From positions 124,001-188,000 of the forward strand of contig NZ_QICJ01000006.1 of NCBI RefSeq assembly GCF_003201105.1: a DNA stretch of 64,000 bases. The letters run 5' to 3'. The notes beneath the pieces were generated by a model. It ran no database searches. It saw only the letters and a list, made by a program, of their open reading frames with translations, and was not told the origin of the DNA. Source of the DNA: Dyella sp. AtDHG13 (GTDB lineage Bacteria; Pseudomonadota; Gammaproteobacteria; Xanthomonadales; Rhodanobacteraceae). The position numbers and the translations under genes are program-made. Positions 1 to 9,231 of this stretch are shown piece after piece (within the stretch, counting starts at the first letter, position 1; each line of letters begins with the position of its first letter).

Positions 1-309
1 ATCATTGCCGGCGCCGGCGGTGCCGCCCACCTGCCGGGCATGCTGGCCGCCAAGACGCGCTTGCCCGTGTTCGGCGTGCCCGTGCAGTCGAAGGCGCTCA
101 ATGGCATGGATTCCCTGCTTTCCATCGCCCAGATGCCGGCGGGCATCCCGGTCGGCACGCTGGCCATTGGCCGCGCCGGCGCCGTGAATGCCGGCATTCT
201 CGCCGCCTCGGTGCTGGCCCTGCATGACCCGGTCATCGCCACGGCGCTGGACGCCTACCGCACCCGCCAGACGCAGACCGTGCTGGACCATCCGGACCCG
301 CGCGCATGA
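1..309 (+). CDS. purE: PurE, N5-carboxyaminoimidazole ribonucleotide mutase (3' part)
   Basis: Only the last 102 residues are present; the gene starts before the window. PurE converts N5-CAIR to 4-carboxy-5-aminoimidazole ribonucleotide in de novo purine synthesis, in the cytoplasm as an octamer. The visible part starts inside the glycine-rich [14 protein letters not shown] segment and continues with the family stretch [16 protein letters not shown] and [14 protein letters not shown], both typical of class I PurE. The stop codon overlaps the start of purK by 4 bases (ATGA), so the two genes are translationally coupled and act in consecutive steps. Identification is secure; the start cannot be seen. 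Confidence 0.95.
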   Translation: MIAGAGGAAHLPGMLAAKTRLPVFGVPVQSKALNGMDSLLSIAQMPAGIPVGTLAIGRAGAVNAGILAASVLALHDPVIATALDAYRTRQTQTVLDHPDPRA

Positions 310-1469
310 GCGCCCGCCGTCAACCCGTGCTGGGCATTCTCGGCGGCGGCCAGCTGGCCCGCATGCTTGCGCTCGCGGCGGCCCCGCTGGGGGTGAAGAC
401 ATTGGTGGTCGACAGCGCCGCCGACGCCTGCGCCGGGCAGGTGGCTCCGCTGGTGGTGGCGGACTGGACCGACTACGACGCGCTGGAGCACTTTGCGCGC
501 GAAGTGGACGTGGTCACCTTCGATTTCGAGAACGTGCCGGCGGAAACCGCGCACTGGCTGGCCCAGCGCGTGGCGGTGTTTCCCGCGCCGCGCGCGCTCG
601 CCGTGGCGCAGGATCGCCTGGCCGAGAAGACACTGTTCCGCGAATGCGGCCTGATGACGCCGGAGTTCCAGGCGGTCGACACGCGTGAGGATCTGGACCG
701 CGCCCTGGCGACCGTCGGTGCGCCGGCCATCCTCAAGACCCGTCGCCTTGGTTACGACGGCAAGGGTCAGTTCCGCATCAAGACGCTGGCCGACGCGGAT
801 GCCGCCTGGGCGGCCCTGGGCGCGCAGGCGCAGGCGCATGGCCTGATCCTGGAAGCCTTCGTGCCGTTCGATCGCGAACTCTCGGTGATCGCCGTGCGCA
901 GCCGCGAGGGCGATTTCCGCACCTGGCCGCTCACGCAGAACTGGCATACCGATGGCGTGTTGTCGCTGAGCCTTGCGCCCGCTTCCGATATCGACGCGCT
1001 GCAGGCGCGGGCCACCGAACTGGTCCGCACGCTGGCGGAAAAGCTGGAATACGTCGGCGTGTTCGCGCTGGAGCTGTTCGTCAAGAACGGCGAGCTGCTC
1101 GGCAACGAGATGGCGCCGCGCGTGCACAACTCCGGCCACTGGACCATCGAAGGCGCGCTGACCAGCCAGTTCGAAAACCACGTGCGCGCCGTGCTGGGGC
1201 TGCCGCTGGGTGATACCTCGGCGCGCGGGCTGTCGGCGATGTTCAACTGGATCGGCGAACTGCCCGATGCGGCTCCCGTGCTGGAAGCCGTGGACGCGCA
1301 CTGGCACGACTACGGCAAGCAGCCCCGCGCCGGACGCAAGGTAGGACATGCCACGGTGTGCGCACCTGATGCCACGCGATTGGTCGAGCGCCTGTCCGGC
1401 ATTGCGCATGCGCTGGGGCGCGACCAGCAGGCCGATCCCGCGGTGGGCAAGCTGAAGGAAGCCCGCTAA
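306..1469 (+). CDS. purK: PurK, N5-carboxyaminoimidazole ribonucleotide synthase
   Basis: The 387-residue ATP-grasp enzyme carboxylates aminoimidazole ribonucleotide with ATP and bicarbonate to give N5-CAIR, the substrate of PurE encoded just upstream. Supporting features are the N-terminal glycine loop [12 protein letters not shown] (about residues 9-20), the segment TFDFENVP, the ATP-grasp signature region around [13 protein letters not shown], and the metal-binding part [18 protein letters not shown] near residue 270. Length is normal for the family (about 355-390). The ATG overlaps the purE stop by 4 bases, which fixes the start and shows a purEK operon. Confidence 0.95.
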   Translation: MSARRQPVLGILGGGQLARMLALAAAPLGVKTLVVDSAADACAGQVAPLVVADWTDYDALEHFAREVDVVTFDFENVPAETAHWLAQRVAVFPAPRALAVAQDRLAEKTLFRECGLMTPEFQAVDTREDLDRALATVGAPAILKTRRLGYDGKGQFRIKTLADADAAWAALGAQAQAHGLILEAFVPFDRELSVIAVRSREGDFRTWPLTQNWHTDGVLSLSLAPASDIDALQARATELVRTLAEKLEYVGVFALELFVKNGELLGNEMAPRVHNSGHWTIEGALTSQFENHVRAVLGLPLGDTSARGLSAMFNWIGELPDAAPVLEAVDAHWHDYGKQPRAGRKVGHATVCAPDATRLVERLSGIAHALGRDQQADPAVGKLKEAR

Positions 1470-1501
1470 GGGCCTCAAAATCTTCTGAGCGCAGACCGTT
1501 C

Positions 1502-1631
1502 CCTCATCGTCATCTCCGCGAAAGCGGGGATCCATTGCCTTTAAGCCATCTCGCAGCGAGTAAAGTCGCTGGATGACCAGCCTTCGTCTGTTGATGAGGC
1601 GCCTCCCGCTTTCGCGGGGATGACGATGAGG
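1502..1631. repeat. dRS3-like palindromic intergenic repeat, copy 1
   Basis: A roughly 130-bp inverted repeat. The outer arms are CCTCATCGTCAT and its complement; the inner arms are the CCGCGAAAGCGGGGATCC type. The core resembles the ATTCCC-N8-GGGAAT design of Neisseria dRS3 elements. Related copies occur near 12.7, 33.4, 36.2, 44.7, 46.0 and 53.9 kb. It lies between the convergent ends of purK and sodB. Confidence 0.8.
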
Positions 1632-1700
1632 AGAAAAGTGCACTCGCACGAGATTTTGAACAGGCTCTAATAAGGCCAGAGCATCATTCCGCGAGAAGGC

Positions 1701-1732
1701 AAAAAAAACGGGGCCTCGCGGCCCCGTTTTTC
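1701..1732 (-). terminator. Rho-independent terminator of sodB
   Basis: On the minus strand a GC-rich stem (CGGGGCC...GGCCCCG) is followed by a run of eight T. It lies 21 bases past the sodB stop. The + strand also has T residues after the stem, so it may work in both directions. Confidence 0.85.
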
Positions 1733-1752
1733 ATGGCTGATGATCGAAGGAA

Positions 1753-2331
1753 TCAGGCCAGATTCTTGGCCGCGAAGTCCCAGTTCACCAGGTTCCAGAA
1801 CGCCTCGATGTACTTCGGACGGGCGTTGCGGTAATCGATATAGTACGCGTGTTCCCACACGTCGCAGGTCAGCAGCGGCTTGTCGCTGCCGGTGATCGGC
1901 GTGGCGGCGTTGGAGGTGTTGACGATGCCGAGCGAACCATCGGGGCGCTGCACCAGCCAGGTCCAGCCCGAACCGAAGTTGCCCACGGCCGACTTGGTGA
2001 ACTCTTCCTTGAACTTCTCCACCGAGCCGAACGCCTTGGTGATGGCGTCGGCCAGCTTGCCGGTCGGCTCCTTGCCGCCGTTCGGGCTGAGCGAGTGCCA
2101 GTAGAAGGTGTGGTTCCAGACCTGGGCGGCATTGTTGAACACGCCGCCGGAGGACTTCTTGATGATGTCTTCCAGCGAGGCGTTTTCGAACTCCGTGCCC
2201 TTGACGAGGTTGTTGAGGTTGGTCACGTACGCCTGGTGATGCTTGCCGTAGTGATACTCCAGCGTTTCGGCGGAGATGTTCGGTTCCAGCGCATTCTTTT
2301 CATAGGGCAAGGGGGGGAGTTCGAATGCCAT
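1753..2331 (-). CDS. sodB: Superoxide dismutase (iron type)
   Basis: The 192-residue cytoplasmic enzyme dismutates superoxide to oxygen and hydrogen peroxide. Metal ligands are in the usual places: His in [11 protein letters not shown] near residue 27, His in [12 protein letters not shown] near residue 73, and Asp/His in [13 protein letters not shown] near residue 157-161. The FYWHSL and SPNGG segments favour the Fe-cofactored form. The start begins the standard [11 protein letters not shown]-terminus and has an AGGAG ribosome-binding site 7 bases upstream. A longer in-frame reading exists but adds unrelated residues. The gene is divergent from grxD, giving a small oxidative-stress/iron-sulfur neighbourhood. 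Confidence 0.95.
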   Translation of the reverse strand: MAFELPPLPYEKNALEPNISAETLEYHYGKHHQAYVTNLNNLVKGTEFENASLEDIIKKSSGGVFNNAAQVWNHTFYWHSLSPNGGKEPTGKLADAITKAFGSVEKFKEEFTKSAVGNFGSGWTWLVQRPDGSLGIVNTSNAATPITGSDKPLLTCDVWEHAYYIDYRNARPKYIEAFWNLVNWDFAAKNLA

Positions 2332-2454
2332 GTTGTGGCTCCTGGGCGTTGGCTGAGGAAGGGTGTCGGGCTGGAATGGCCGAGAAGACGGCGACCCGTG
2401 CGCGACTGATACACTATCGATCTGCTTGCATTCTAGCGATGAATGACCCGAGTT

Positions 2455-2778
2455 ATGGACGTTAACGAGCGAATCAAGGCCGTGCTGGCCGAACATGCCA
2501 TCGTGCTCTTCATGAAGGGCACGCCGCAGTTCCCCATGTGCGGCTTCTCCAGCCGGGCGGCGCAGGCCTTGAAGGACGCGGACGCGCAGTTCCATGCGGT
2601 CAACGTGCTGGCCGATCCGGAAGTCCGTGCGGCACTGCCGCATTACGCGAACTGGCCGACCTTTCCGCAGCTCTTCATCCAGGGCGAGCTGATCGGTGGC
2701 TGCGACATCATCGAAGACCTCAAGGCCTCCGGTGAACTGGCGCGCATGGCGGCCGACGTGGCGGGGGCCGACTCCTGA
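2455..2778 (+). CDS. grxD: Monothiol glutaredoxin, Grx4 family
   Basis: This 107-residue protein carries the monothiol CGFS active site at residues 29-32, preceded by [12 protein letters not shown], followed by [19 protein letters not shown], which holds the glutathione-binding TFPQ and GGCDI motifs. Grx4 proteins bind and deliver [2Fe-2S] clusters and assist iron homeostasis. I chose the ATG that gives an MDVNERI start, as in related proteins; an in-frame ATG at 2443 would add four residues, and neither has a strong ribosome-binding site. The stop overlaps the ATG of the next gene, so the two are probably cotranscribed. Confidence 0.93.
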   Translation: MDVNERIKAVLAEHAIVLFMKGTPQFPMCGFSSRAAQALKDADAQFHAVNVLADPEVRAALPHYANWPTFPQLFIQGELIGGCDIIEDLKASGELARMAADVAGADS

Positions 2779-3548
2779 TGGCGCTTCCTCTCGTTCGTTT
2801 GCCGGACGGCTGGACGCCGGCGCCCGATGCGCTGGCGGGCCGCGTCGTGCTGGTCACCGGCGCCTACGGCGGGCTTGGCGCGGCGGTGGCTCGCGCGGCG
2901 TCGCGTGCGGGCGCCACGGTGATCATTACCGGTCGCCGCAAGCGCCAGCTCGAACAGCTTTACGATGCGATGGTGGGCGAGGACCTGCCCGAACCGGTGA
3001 TCCATCCGCTGGACCTGGAAGCGGCCACCCCGACCGATTACGAAGCGCTGGCCGATGGCATCGAGCGCGACTTCGGCCGACTCGACGGCATCGTGCATGC
3101 CGCCGCCAGCTTCAAGGAGCTGACGCCGCTGTCCGTGCACAAGCCGGACGACTGGCTGCGCGCGATGCACGTCAACGTGTCCGCGCCATTCGCGCTCACC
3201 CAGGCGTGCATGCCGCTGCTGACGCGCGTGCCGGACAGCGCCGCGGTGTTCGTGCTCGACAACCCGGACCTGGTGCGACGTGCGCACTGGGGCGCCTATG
3301 GCGTGTCCAAGGCAGCGCTGGAGCGGCTGGTGGAAGTGCTGCACGAGGAAACCGACACATCGCCGCTGCGCGCGCATGCGCTGCTGCCCGCGCCGATGCG
3401 CACCACGCTGCGCCGCGCGGCGTACTTCGGCGAAGACACCATGACCCAGCCGCTGCCCGACACCGCGGCGCAGGCGGTGGTGCATCTGTTGAGCGAACAG
3501 GGCAGGAGTGCGCGCGGCGCGGCGCTCGACCTGCGCGTGCCGGCATGA
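2778..3548 (+). CDS. Short-chain dehydrogenase/reductase, YciK-like, catalytic Ser replaced
   Basis: A 256-residue Rossmann-fold SDR. Visible motifs are TGAYGGLG (residues 27-34, NAD(P) binding), HAAA at 107-110, and the YGVSK catalytic Tyr174/Lys178. The overall pattern (WGAY.xSK, length) fits the YciK family of uncharacterised oxidoreductases. The residue 13 before Tyr174, normally the catalytic Ser of a VFxSS segment, is Asp161 here (VFVLDNPD). Either the active site is altered or the protein binds nucleotide without ordinary redox catalysis. It overlaps grxD by one base. Confidence 0.85.
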   Translation: MALPLVRLPDGWTPAPDALAGRVVLVTGAYGGLGAAVARAASRAGATVIITGRRKRQLEQLYDAMVGEDLPEPVIHPLDLEAATPTDYEALADGIERDFGRLDGIVHAAASFKELTPLSVHKPDDWLRAMHVNVSAPFALTQACMPLLTRVPDSAAVFVLDNPDLVRRAHWGAYGVSKAALERLVEVLHEETDTSPLRAHALLPAPMRTTLRRAAYFGEDTMTQPLPDTAAQAVVHLLSEQGRSARGAALDLRVPA

Positions 3549-3572
3549 CCATGACGCAAGGGGCTTGCTGAC

Positions 3573-4184
3573 ATGGATGTGCAGATGACCACGCTGTCGG
3601 CGGCGATCCTGCTGTTCCTCATCATGGATCCGCTCGGGAACATCCCGATCTTCCTGAGCCTGCTGAAGGATGTGCCGCCCAAGCGCCGCCGCAAGGTGAT
3701 GATCCGCGAGCTGCTGATCGCGCTCGGCGTGCTGCTGGGTTTTCTGATCGGCGGCCAGCACATCCTCAAGCTGCTGCAGCTGCGCCAGGAATCCATCAGC
3801 ATCGCGGGCGGCATCGTGCTGTTCCTGATCGGCATCCGCATGGTGTTCCCGCCGGCCGACGGCGGCGGCATCTTCGGCGCACAGGGCGAAGGCGAGCCCT
3901 TCATCGTGCCCATGGCCATCCCCGGCGTGGCCGGGCCATCGGCCATGGCCGCCCTGCTGCTGCTCACCAATACCCAGCCCGGCCGCACCGCGGACTGGGC
4001 CATCGCCTTGCTTGGCGCGTGGCTGGCCACGTCGGTGATCCTCCTGTGTTCCACCTATCTGTTCCGCTGGCTGGGCGAAAGCGTTCTCACCGCGCTTGAG
4101 CGCGTCATGGGCATGCTGCTGATCGCGCTGTCGGTGCAGATGTTCCTGGGCGGCGTGGCGGCCTACCTGCACCTGGCCGTTTGA
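3573..4184 (+). CDS. MarC/YhgN-family integral membrane protein
   Basis: The 203-residue protein has about six hydrophobic segments and the family start of a transmembrane helix followed by DPLGNIPIFLSLL (residues 20-32). It also has the mid-protein PMAIPGVAGPSAMAALLLL segment that recurs in the second half of MarC proteins. MarC-family proteins sit in the inner membrane; their transport function is not established. The gene starts 24 bases after the SDR gene on the same strand and may belong to the same transcription unit as grxD. Confidence 0.88.
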   Translation: MDVQMTTLSAAILLFLIMDPLGNIPIFLSLLKDVPPKRRRKVMIRELLIALGVLLGFLIGGQHILKLLQLRQESISIAGGIVLFLIGIRMVFPPADGGGIFGAQGEGEPFIVPMAIPGVAGPSAMAALLLLTNTQPGRTADWAIALLGAWLATSVILLCSTYLFRWLGESVLTALERVMGMLLIALSVQMFLGGVAAYLHLAV

Positions 4185-4295
4185 AACGCGGCCAAACGTC
4201 GCTCGCCCATGCGGCTGTGCGATCTTTCGTCCTATCCGCATAACCTTGCTGTCATAATCCGCGACCAGCATTTAGGGAAATCCTAGGAGGCGGTC

Positions 4296-6005
4296 ATGCT
4301 CAGCGTTGAACAGACCCTCACCGAACGTCTGCCATGGTTGGCGCAACATCCCATGATCCGCCGGCCCGTGGCTGGCATGCTGGGCCGCCTGGCCGATGAG
4401 GATGGCTTCAACCGCGTACTGACGACCCTTGGTGAGGCCGAAGGCTTCGATTTCGTCGAGCGCGCGCTCGACCTGCTCGGCGTCAGCTATTACGTCAATC
4501 CGCGCGAGCGCGAAAACATCCCGGTGGAAGGCGGCGTGCTGATCGTCGCCAATCATCCGCTGGGCATGATGGATGCGCTGACGCTGCTGCAGATGGTCGG
4601 TTCGGTGCGCAGCGACGTGCGCATCCTCGCCAACGACTGGCTGATGTCGATCGAGCAACTGCACAAGCTGCTGCTGCCGGTCGATGTGTTCGGCAAGGGC
4701 GCGGCCTCGAAGATGCGCGACATCTATCGCGCGCTGGACAACGGCGAAGCCTTGATCGTTTTCCCCGCGGGCGAAGTGTCCCGCGTCGGCCCCTCCGGCG
4801 TGAGCGACGGACGCTGGTCCGATGGCTTCGTGCGACTTGCGCAGCGCAGCAAGGCGCCGGTGCTGCCGATCCATATTTCCGCGCGCAATTCGGCCATGTT
4901 CTACGGCCTGTCCATGCTGGCCAAGCCGCTGAGCACGGCCATGCTGCCGCGCGAGGCGATTTCGCCGACGAGCCGGCGCGTGGGCTTCAGCGTGGGCCAG
5001 CTGGTGTCGGCCGAGGAACTCGAGCAGCACAGCGGTGGTTCGACCAAGCGCGCCGCCAAGCTGATGCGCCGCCATGTGTATCGCGTGGGTCGCCATCGCG
5101 GCCTGATCTTCGGCGGCCAGGCGCCGCTGGCGCATCCGGAACCGACCGAGCGTGTGGTGGCGGAGCTGCAGTCGCAGGCGGAAAAGCTCGCCGACCTCAA
5201 CGATGGCAAGCAGATCCTGCTGTTCAAGGGTGCGTCGGACAGCGCCGTGCTGCGCGAGATCGGCCGCCTTCGCGAGCTGACCTTCCGCAAGGTGGGCGAG
5301 GGCACGGGCGCACGCCGCGATCTGGATGCCTACGACCCGCACTATGAGCATCTCGTGCTGTGGGATCCGAAAGCCCTGCGCATCGTGGGCTCGTATCGCT
5401 TCGGCCACGGCGGTCGGCTGATCGGCGAACGCGGCATGAGCGCGCTCTATACGTCCAGCCTCTTCAACTATTCACCGGCGCTGGAATCGCGCCTGTCGCA
5501 AGGCCTGGAGCTGGGCCGCAGCTTCATTGCGCCGGCGTACTGGCGCTCGCGTGCGCTGGACCAGCTGTGGCAGGGCATCGGCCTGTACCTGCAGCGCCAT
5601 ACCGAACTGCGCTATCTGTTCGGTCCGGTCAGCATGTCGGTGAGCCTGCCGCGCGAGGCGCGCGAGTGGATCGCCGCCGCCCATCAGCATTACTTCGGTG
5701 CGCCGGGCCTGGCGTCGGCGCGCCAGCCGTTTGTGGTGTCGCCGGCGGTGATCGACCTGGTGCGCGATGCGCTGGCCGGCCTGGATCCGGCGCAGGGGCT
5801 GGGCAAGCTCAAGCATCATCTGGACGCGCTCGGCGTGAGCCTGCCGGTGCTTTACCGCCAGTATGTCGACCTGGTCGAGCCCGAGGGCGTGCAGTTCCTC
5901 GATTTCGGTGAGGACCCGGGCTTCTCCGGCTGCGTCGACGGCCTGGTGATGCTCGACCTGGCCACGCTGAAGCCGGCCAAGCGCGCCCGTTATCTGGGCA
6001 AGTAA
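4296..6005 (+). CDS. Two-domain acyltransferase resembling OlsF (PlsC-like plus OlsB-like GNAT)
   Basis: A 569-residue protein. The N-terminal half is a PlsC/LPLAT acyltransferase with NHPLGMMDA (His87, Asp93) and FPAGEVSR (156-163). The C-terminal half, from about residue 300, resembles the hemolysin/OlsB GNAT acyltransferases: a LRELTFRKVGEG segment, GSYRFG, and ELGRSFIAPAYW. This order, an O-acyltransferase followed by an N-acyltransferase, is that of bifunctional OlsF enzymes, which make ornithine (or other amino-acid) lipids. The architecture is seen in the sequence; the lipid product is an inference. The start has an AGGAGG site just upstream (4285-4290). Confidence 0.8.
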   Translation: MLSVEQTLTERLPWLAQHPMIRRPVAGMLGRLADEDGFNRVLTTLGEAEGFDFVERALDLLGVSYYVNPRERENIPVEGGVLIVANHPLGMMDALTLLQMVGSVRSDVRILANDWLMSIEQLHKLLLPVDVFGKGAASKMRDIYRALDNGEALIVFPAGEVSRVGPSGVSDGRWSDGFVRLAQRSKAPVLPIHISARNSAMFYGLSMLAKPLSTAMLPREAISPTSRRVGFSVGQLVSAEELEQHSGGSTKRAAKLMRRHVYRVGRHRGLIFGGQAPLAHPEPTERVVAELQSQAEKLADLNDGKQILLFKGASDSAVLREIGRLRELTFRKVGEGTGARRDLDAYDPHYEHLVLWDPKALRIVGSYRFGHGGRLIGERGMSALYTSSLFNYSPALESRLSQGLELGRSFIAPAYWRSRALDQLWQGIGLYLQRHTELRYLFGPVSMSVSLPREAREWIAAAHQHYFGAPGLASARQPFVVSPAVIDLVRDALAGLDPAQGLGKLKHHLDALGVSLPVLYRQYVDLVEPEGVQFLDFGEDPGFSGCVDGLVMLDLATLKPAKRARYLGK

Positions 6006-6149
6006 AACCCTTGAATCGTCTGGCCATCCTTGCGGTTCGCCGCGAGGATGCGGCGGCCTGGGCTGGTCATTTTGAGCCTTGTCCCCTTGCAAAATGGGGT
6101 GCCGTGATCCCACGGTAAATTTCTTGTAAAATACTTATGTAAACCTTAC

Positions 6150-6249
6150 GGCGTTGGTCAGGACACAAGGGGCATTTGCCGTCCTGACCGACGGTCTCAA
6201 CTGATTTCGTAATTTCGCCCGATCTTTCACCGATTGGGCTTTTTTACGC
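6150..6249 (+). ncRNA. Candidate small RNA or structured leader with terminator
   Basis: Within the 422-base gap before the first TonB receptor there is a 9-bp inverted repeat (GGTCAGGAC at 6156-6164 with GTCCTGACC at 6181-6189). An intrinsic terminator follows: a GCCCGAT/ATTGGGC stem near 6219-6241 and six T. An AT-rich tract with TAAAAT lies at 6127-6132. Two hairpins ending in a T-run and no open reading frame suggest a short transcript of about 100 nt, or an attenuator ahead of the receptor. No known RNA family was recognised. Confidence 0.35.
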
Positions 6250-6427
6250 CCGGAGGAAACGTTTAAAATTACGTTAAATGGCATGAAATTGCGTTTATAG
6301 CCAATGGCTTGCGCAATATCTTTCGGGTTCTTCGAAAGAATTTTCAGCTCTCCTCGCCTGCGGGATTTCCTTACTGCTGCCGCGACCTCCGGGAAGGCAG
6401 CTGACCACTTTTTTTGTCAATTCTGGA

Positions 6428-8893
6428 ATGACGACGATGAAACGAAACCACCTTTCCATGGCGATCGCCGCCATGCTTTGCATGGCAGCCGGCTCCGCCC
6501 TCGCGCAGGACGCCAACAGCCAGACGGCCCAGTCGACCAACACCAAGGAAGCGGCCAGCCCGCAGCGTGCCGGTGCGTCCAGCACGTCCAACACCACCAC
6601 CTCGAACGACACCAAGCGCGCGCAGCAGCTGGACACCGTGACGGTGCAGGCGCAGAGCCTGTCGCTGGGTGGCGGCCTGATGTCGGTGCAGACGGCGCCC
6701 AAGGCGGTTTCGACCATTTCGCGCGATGCGATCGTCAAGGCGGCCCCGGGTGGCACCTTCGTGCAGATGATCGACAGCATTCCGGGCGTGAACGCCTCGA
6801 CCGACGACGTGAGCGGCCTGGCCAACGGCAACTACCAGATCCGCGGCTTCACCAGCGACGAAATCGGCACCACGGTCAACGGCGCGCCGATCAACGACAG
6901 CGGCAACTACAAGGTCTACTCGACCGAGTACGGCGACACCGAGAACATGGGTGACATCACCGTGCTGCAGGGCTATCCGGATGTCGACACGCCGATCTCC
7001 GGCGCCGCCGGCGGCGCGATCTCCTGGGTCACCATCGACCCGTCCCACACGGCCGGCCTGGACGTGAGCCAGAGCCTGGGCAACCACGACTATCGCCGCA
7101 CCTACCTGCGCTTCAACACCGGCGACCTCGGCCCGGTACGCGCATGGCTGTCGTACTCCAACAACACCGCCGACCAGTGGCGCGGTCCGGGTGACATGAA
7201 CGTCACCAAGGTCGACGGCAAGGCGCTGTGGACGATCGACGACAACAACTACATCTCCGCCTCGTTCCAGTACAACCGCGAGCGCAACTACAGCTACAAC
7301 AGCCTCACCAAGGCGGCGATCCGTTCGGGCGGCTATTTCCAGAGCTACGACGAGAACTACAGCCCCACCGACACGAACTACTGGAAGCTCCACACCAACC
7401 CGTTCACCAGCTGGCTGGCCAGCATGGACGGCGAGTTCAAGCTGGCTGACAGCCTGCGCCTGTCGGTGGTGCCGTACTTCTGGTACGGCAACGGCGGCGG
7501 CGGTGGCGGCTACAAGTTCACCGAGTCCACCGTCACGCAGAACACCATCGGCTACGCCAACCAGGACCTCAACGGCGACGGCAAGATCGGCGGCACCGCC
7601 GCGGCCTATGCGTTCAACGCCACCTATACCTATCGCCCGGGTGTCATCGCCAAGCTGAACCAGGACTTCGGCATGGACGACAGCCTGGAATACGGTTTCT
7701 GGTATGAGCGCGCGCGCCAGCAGCAGAACGAGTTCTTCACCCCGGCGGTCGGCGGCGAGCCGGCGGATTTCTGGGCCACCACGGATTACATCAAGTATTC
7801 CAACGGCGTGGTGCAGCGTCTGTACCGCGAGTACACCACCTCGGAAATCAAGAAGTTCTTCGCCACCAACACCTGGACGCCGGACGACAAGTGGACGATC
7901 ACGGCGGGCGCGGCCTACTTCTGGGAATCGCGTGAGGGCTACGACTTCGAAAACTGGGGCAGCCAGAGCACCAATCCGAAGTACGCCCAGTACGGCGGCG
8001 AGGGCAGCGCGACCTATCACAAGATCAGCCCGACCGCGGGCATCAAGTACCAGCTGAACGACCAGAACCAGTTCTACATCGGCGCTGGCCGCACCTACCG
8101 CGCCCCGATCAACGGCGCGCTGCTGCAGAACGTCGCCGTGGCCGACAACCCGAAGAACGCCGCCAACGCCGCCGCCGGCACCTACGGCAACAAGCCGGAG
8201 CAGGCGACCACGATCGACCTCGGCTGGCGCTTCTATGCTGACCAGTTCTCGGCCAACATCGACGCCTACACCTCGCACCTGGTCAACAAGCAGATCTCCG
8301 GCTACGACAACACCACTGGCCAGACGGTGTACCTGAACCTGCCGAAGATGCACATGCGCGGCGTGACGGCGGAAGCCAGCTACAAGTTCCTGCAGGACTG
8401 GACCCTGTACGGCAACTACTCGTACCAGAAGGCCATTCTCGACGGCAACGTGAATACGTTCGGCGACGGCGTGTTCCCGACCGAAGGCAAGACCTTCCTC
8501 AACACCCCGAAGAACTCCGCCTTCCTGCGCCTGGGTTACGACCACGGTCCGTTCTGGGCCAGCCTGGACGCCAAGTACCGCGGCCCGGTCTGGGGTGACT
8601 GGATGAACACCGAGCAGATCGGCGGCTACACCGTGTTCAACTTGAACGCTGGCGTGAAGTTCGACGACTTCGCCACGTGGCTGCGCAACCCGTACATCAA
8701 GCTCAACGTGTTCAACCTGGGCAACCGCCGTGCGCTGACCAACGCCAACAACATCGGCGCGTTCCTGGCCAGCAACCCGGGTGGCATCTACAAGGATCCG
8801 ACCAACGGCACCGCCTTGTACGCCTCCGCCCCGTACTACTCGCTGCTGGAAGAGCGCACCTACATGGTGACCTTCGGTATCTCGTTCTTCTAA
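6428..8893 (+). CDS. TonB-dependent outer-membrane receptor
   Basis: The 821-residue protein has a signal peptide cleaved near AAGSALA-QD, a low-complexity Thr/Ser/Asn linker, then a TonB-box-like QLDTVTVQAQ (about residues 67-76). A plug domain follows (PGVNASTDDVSGL...YQIRGF, about 95-230) and then a 22-strand-barrel type domain ending in an aromatic C-terminal residue (GISFF). Such receptors import siderophores, metals or sugars using TonB-ExbBD energy. The ligand cannot be read from the sequence. A hairpin (6319-6339) lies in the upstream region. A second in-frame ATG at 6437 is also possible. Confidence 0.92.
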   Translation: MTTMKRNHLSMAIAAMLCMAAGSALAQDANSQTAQSTNTKEAASPQRAGASSTSNTTTSNDTKRAQQLDTVTVQAQSLSLGGGLMSVQTAPKAVSTISRDAIVKAAPGGTFVQMIDSIPGVNASTDDVSGLANGNYQIRGFTSDEIGTTVNGAPINDSGNYKVYSTEYGDTENMGDITVLQGYPDVDTPISGAAGGAISWVTIDPSHTAGLDVSQSLGNHDYRRTYLRFNTGDLGPVRAWLSYSNNTADQWRGPGDMNVTKVDGKALWTIDDNNYISASFQYNRERNYSYNSLTKAAIRSGGYFQSYDENYSPTDTNYWKLHTNPFTSWLASMDGEFKLADSLRLSVVPYFWYGNGGGGGGYKFTESTVTQNTIGYANQDLNGDGKIGGTAAAYAFNATYTYRPGVIAKLNQDFGMDDSLEYGFWYERARQQQNEFFTPAVGGEPADFWATTDYIKYSNGVVQRLYREYTTSEIKKFFATNTWTPDDKWTITAGAAYFWESREGYDFENWGSQSTNPKYAQYGGEGSATYHKISPTAGIKYQLNDQNQFYIGAGRTYRAPINGALLQNVAVADNPKNAANAAAGTYGNKPEQATTIDLGWRFYADQFSANIDAYTSHLVNKQISGYDNTTGQTVYLNLPKMHMRGVTAEASYKFLQDWTLYGNYSYQKAILDGNVNTFGDGVFPTEGKTFLNTPKNSAFLRLGYDHGPFWASLDAKYRGPVWGDWMNTEQIGGYTVFNLNAGVKFDDFATWLRNPYIKLNVFNLGNRRALTNANNIGAFLASNPGGIYKDPTNGTALYASAPYYSLLEERTYMVTFGISFF

Positions 8894-8927
8894 GCGAACC
8901 CCACCAACGCGCAAAGCGCCGGTCCTG

Positions 8928-8957
8928 AAACCGCCTCCCTCGGGAGGCGGTTTTTTT
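8928..8957 (+). terminator. Rho-independent terminator after the first TonB receptor
   Basis: Stem AAACCGCCTCC / GGGAGGCGGTTT with a three-base loop, followed by seven T, 35 bases after the stop codon. Confidence 0.9.
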
Positions 8958-9032
8958 GTGCCCGAAGCACCGTGTCAAGTCGGCCCTTTCTTGCGGCAAC
9001 CGCAGGAACACGGCGAAAGATTTGTGAGATCT

Positions 9033-9063
9033 TTGTCAAGAAGTTACGAAATTGTAATATACT
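9033..9063 (+). promoter_or_regulatory. Candidate sigma-70 promoter of the Oar-like receptor
   Basis: TTGTCA (9033-9038) is followed at 16 bases by TAATAT (9055-9060), overlapping TATACT (9058-9063). This is the most AT-rich stretch of the 338-base gap. About 170 bases of leader follow; the leader contains CCGG-rich inverted repeats near 9090-9117 and no open reading frame of note. Confidence 0.5.
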
Positions 9064-9231
9064 GCGGCTACATTCGTCGTGATGAGCCCCGGTCGGCAGT
9101 TCTTGCCGGGCACCCCGGGCGCATCAAAATTTATTAGGGAATCAGTCACTTAAGACGGTGGCGGAGGGGCATGGGACTCCTCTGGTCTGGTCCCATGCCT
9201 TTCTTGCGAATCTCTTAGGGGTCGAATCTCG

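Noticed and set aside
2643-4271. 542-codon minus-strand frame
   Set aside because: Covers the SDR and MarC genes in antisense; His/Gln/Arg-rich translation typical of a GC-rich shadow.
6371-8914. 847-codon open frame on the minus strand opposite the TonB receptor
   Set aside because: It mirrors the receptor gene in a high-GC region, with Val/Arg/Gly-rich translation and no motifs; the plus strand has a signal peptide, plug and barrel.
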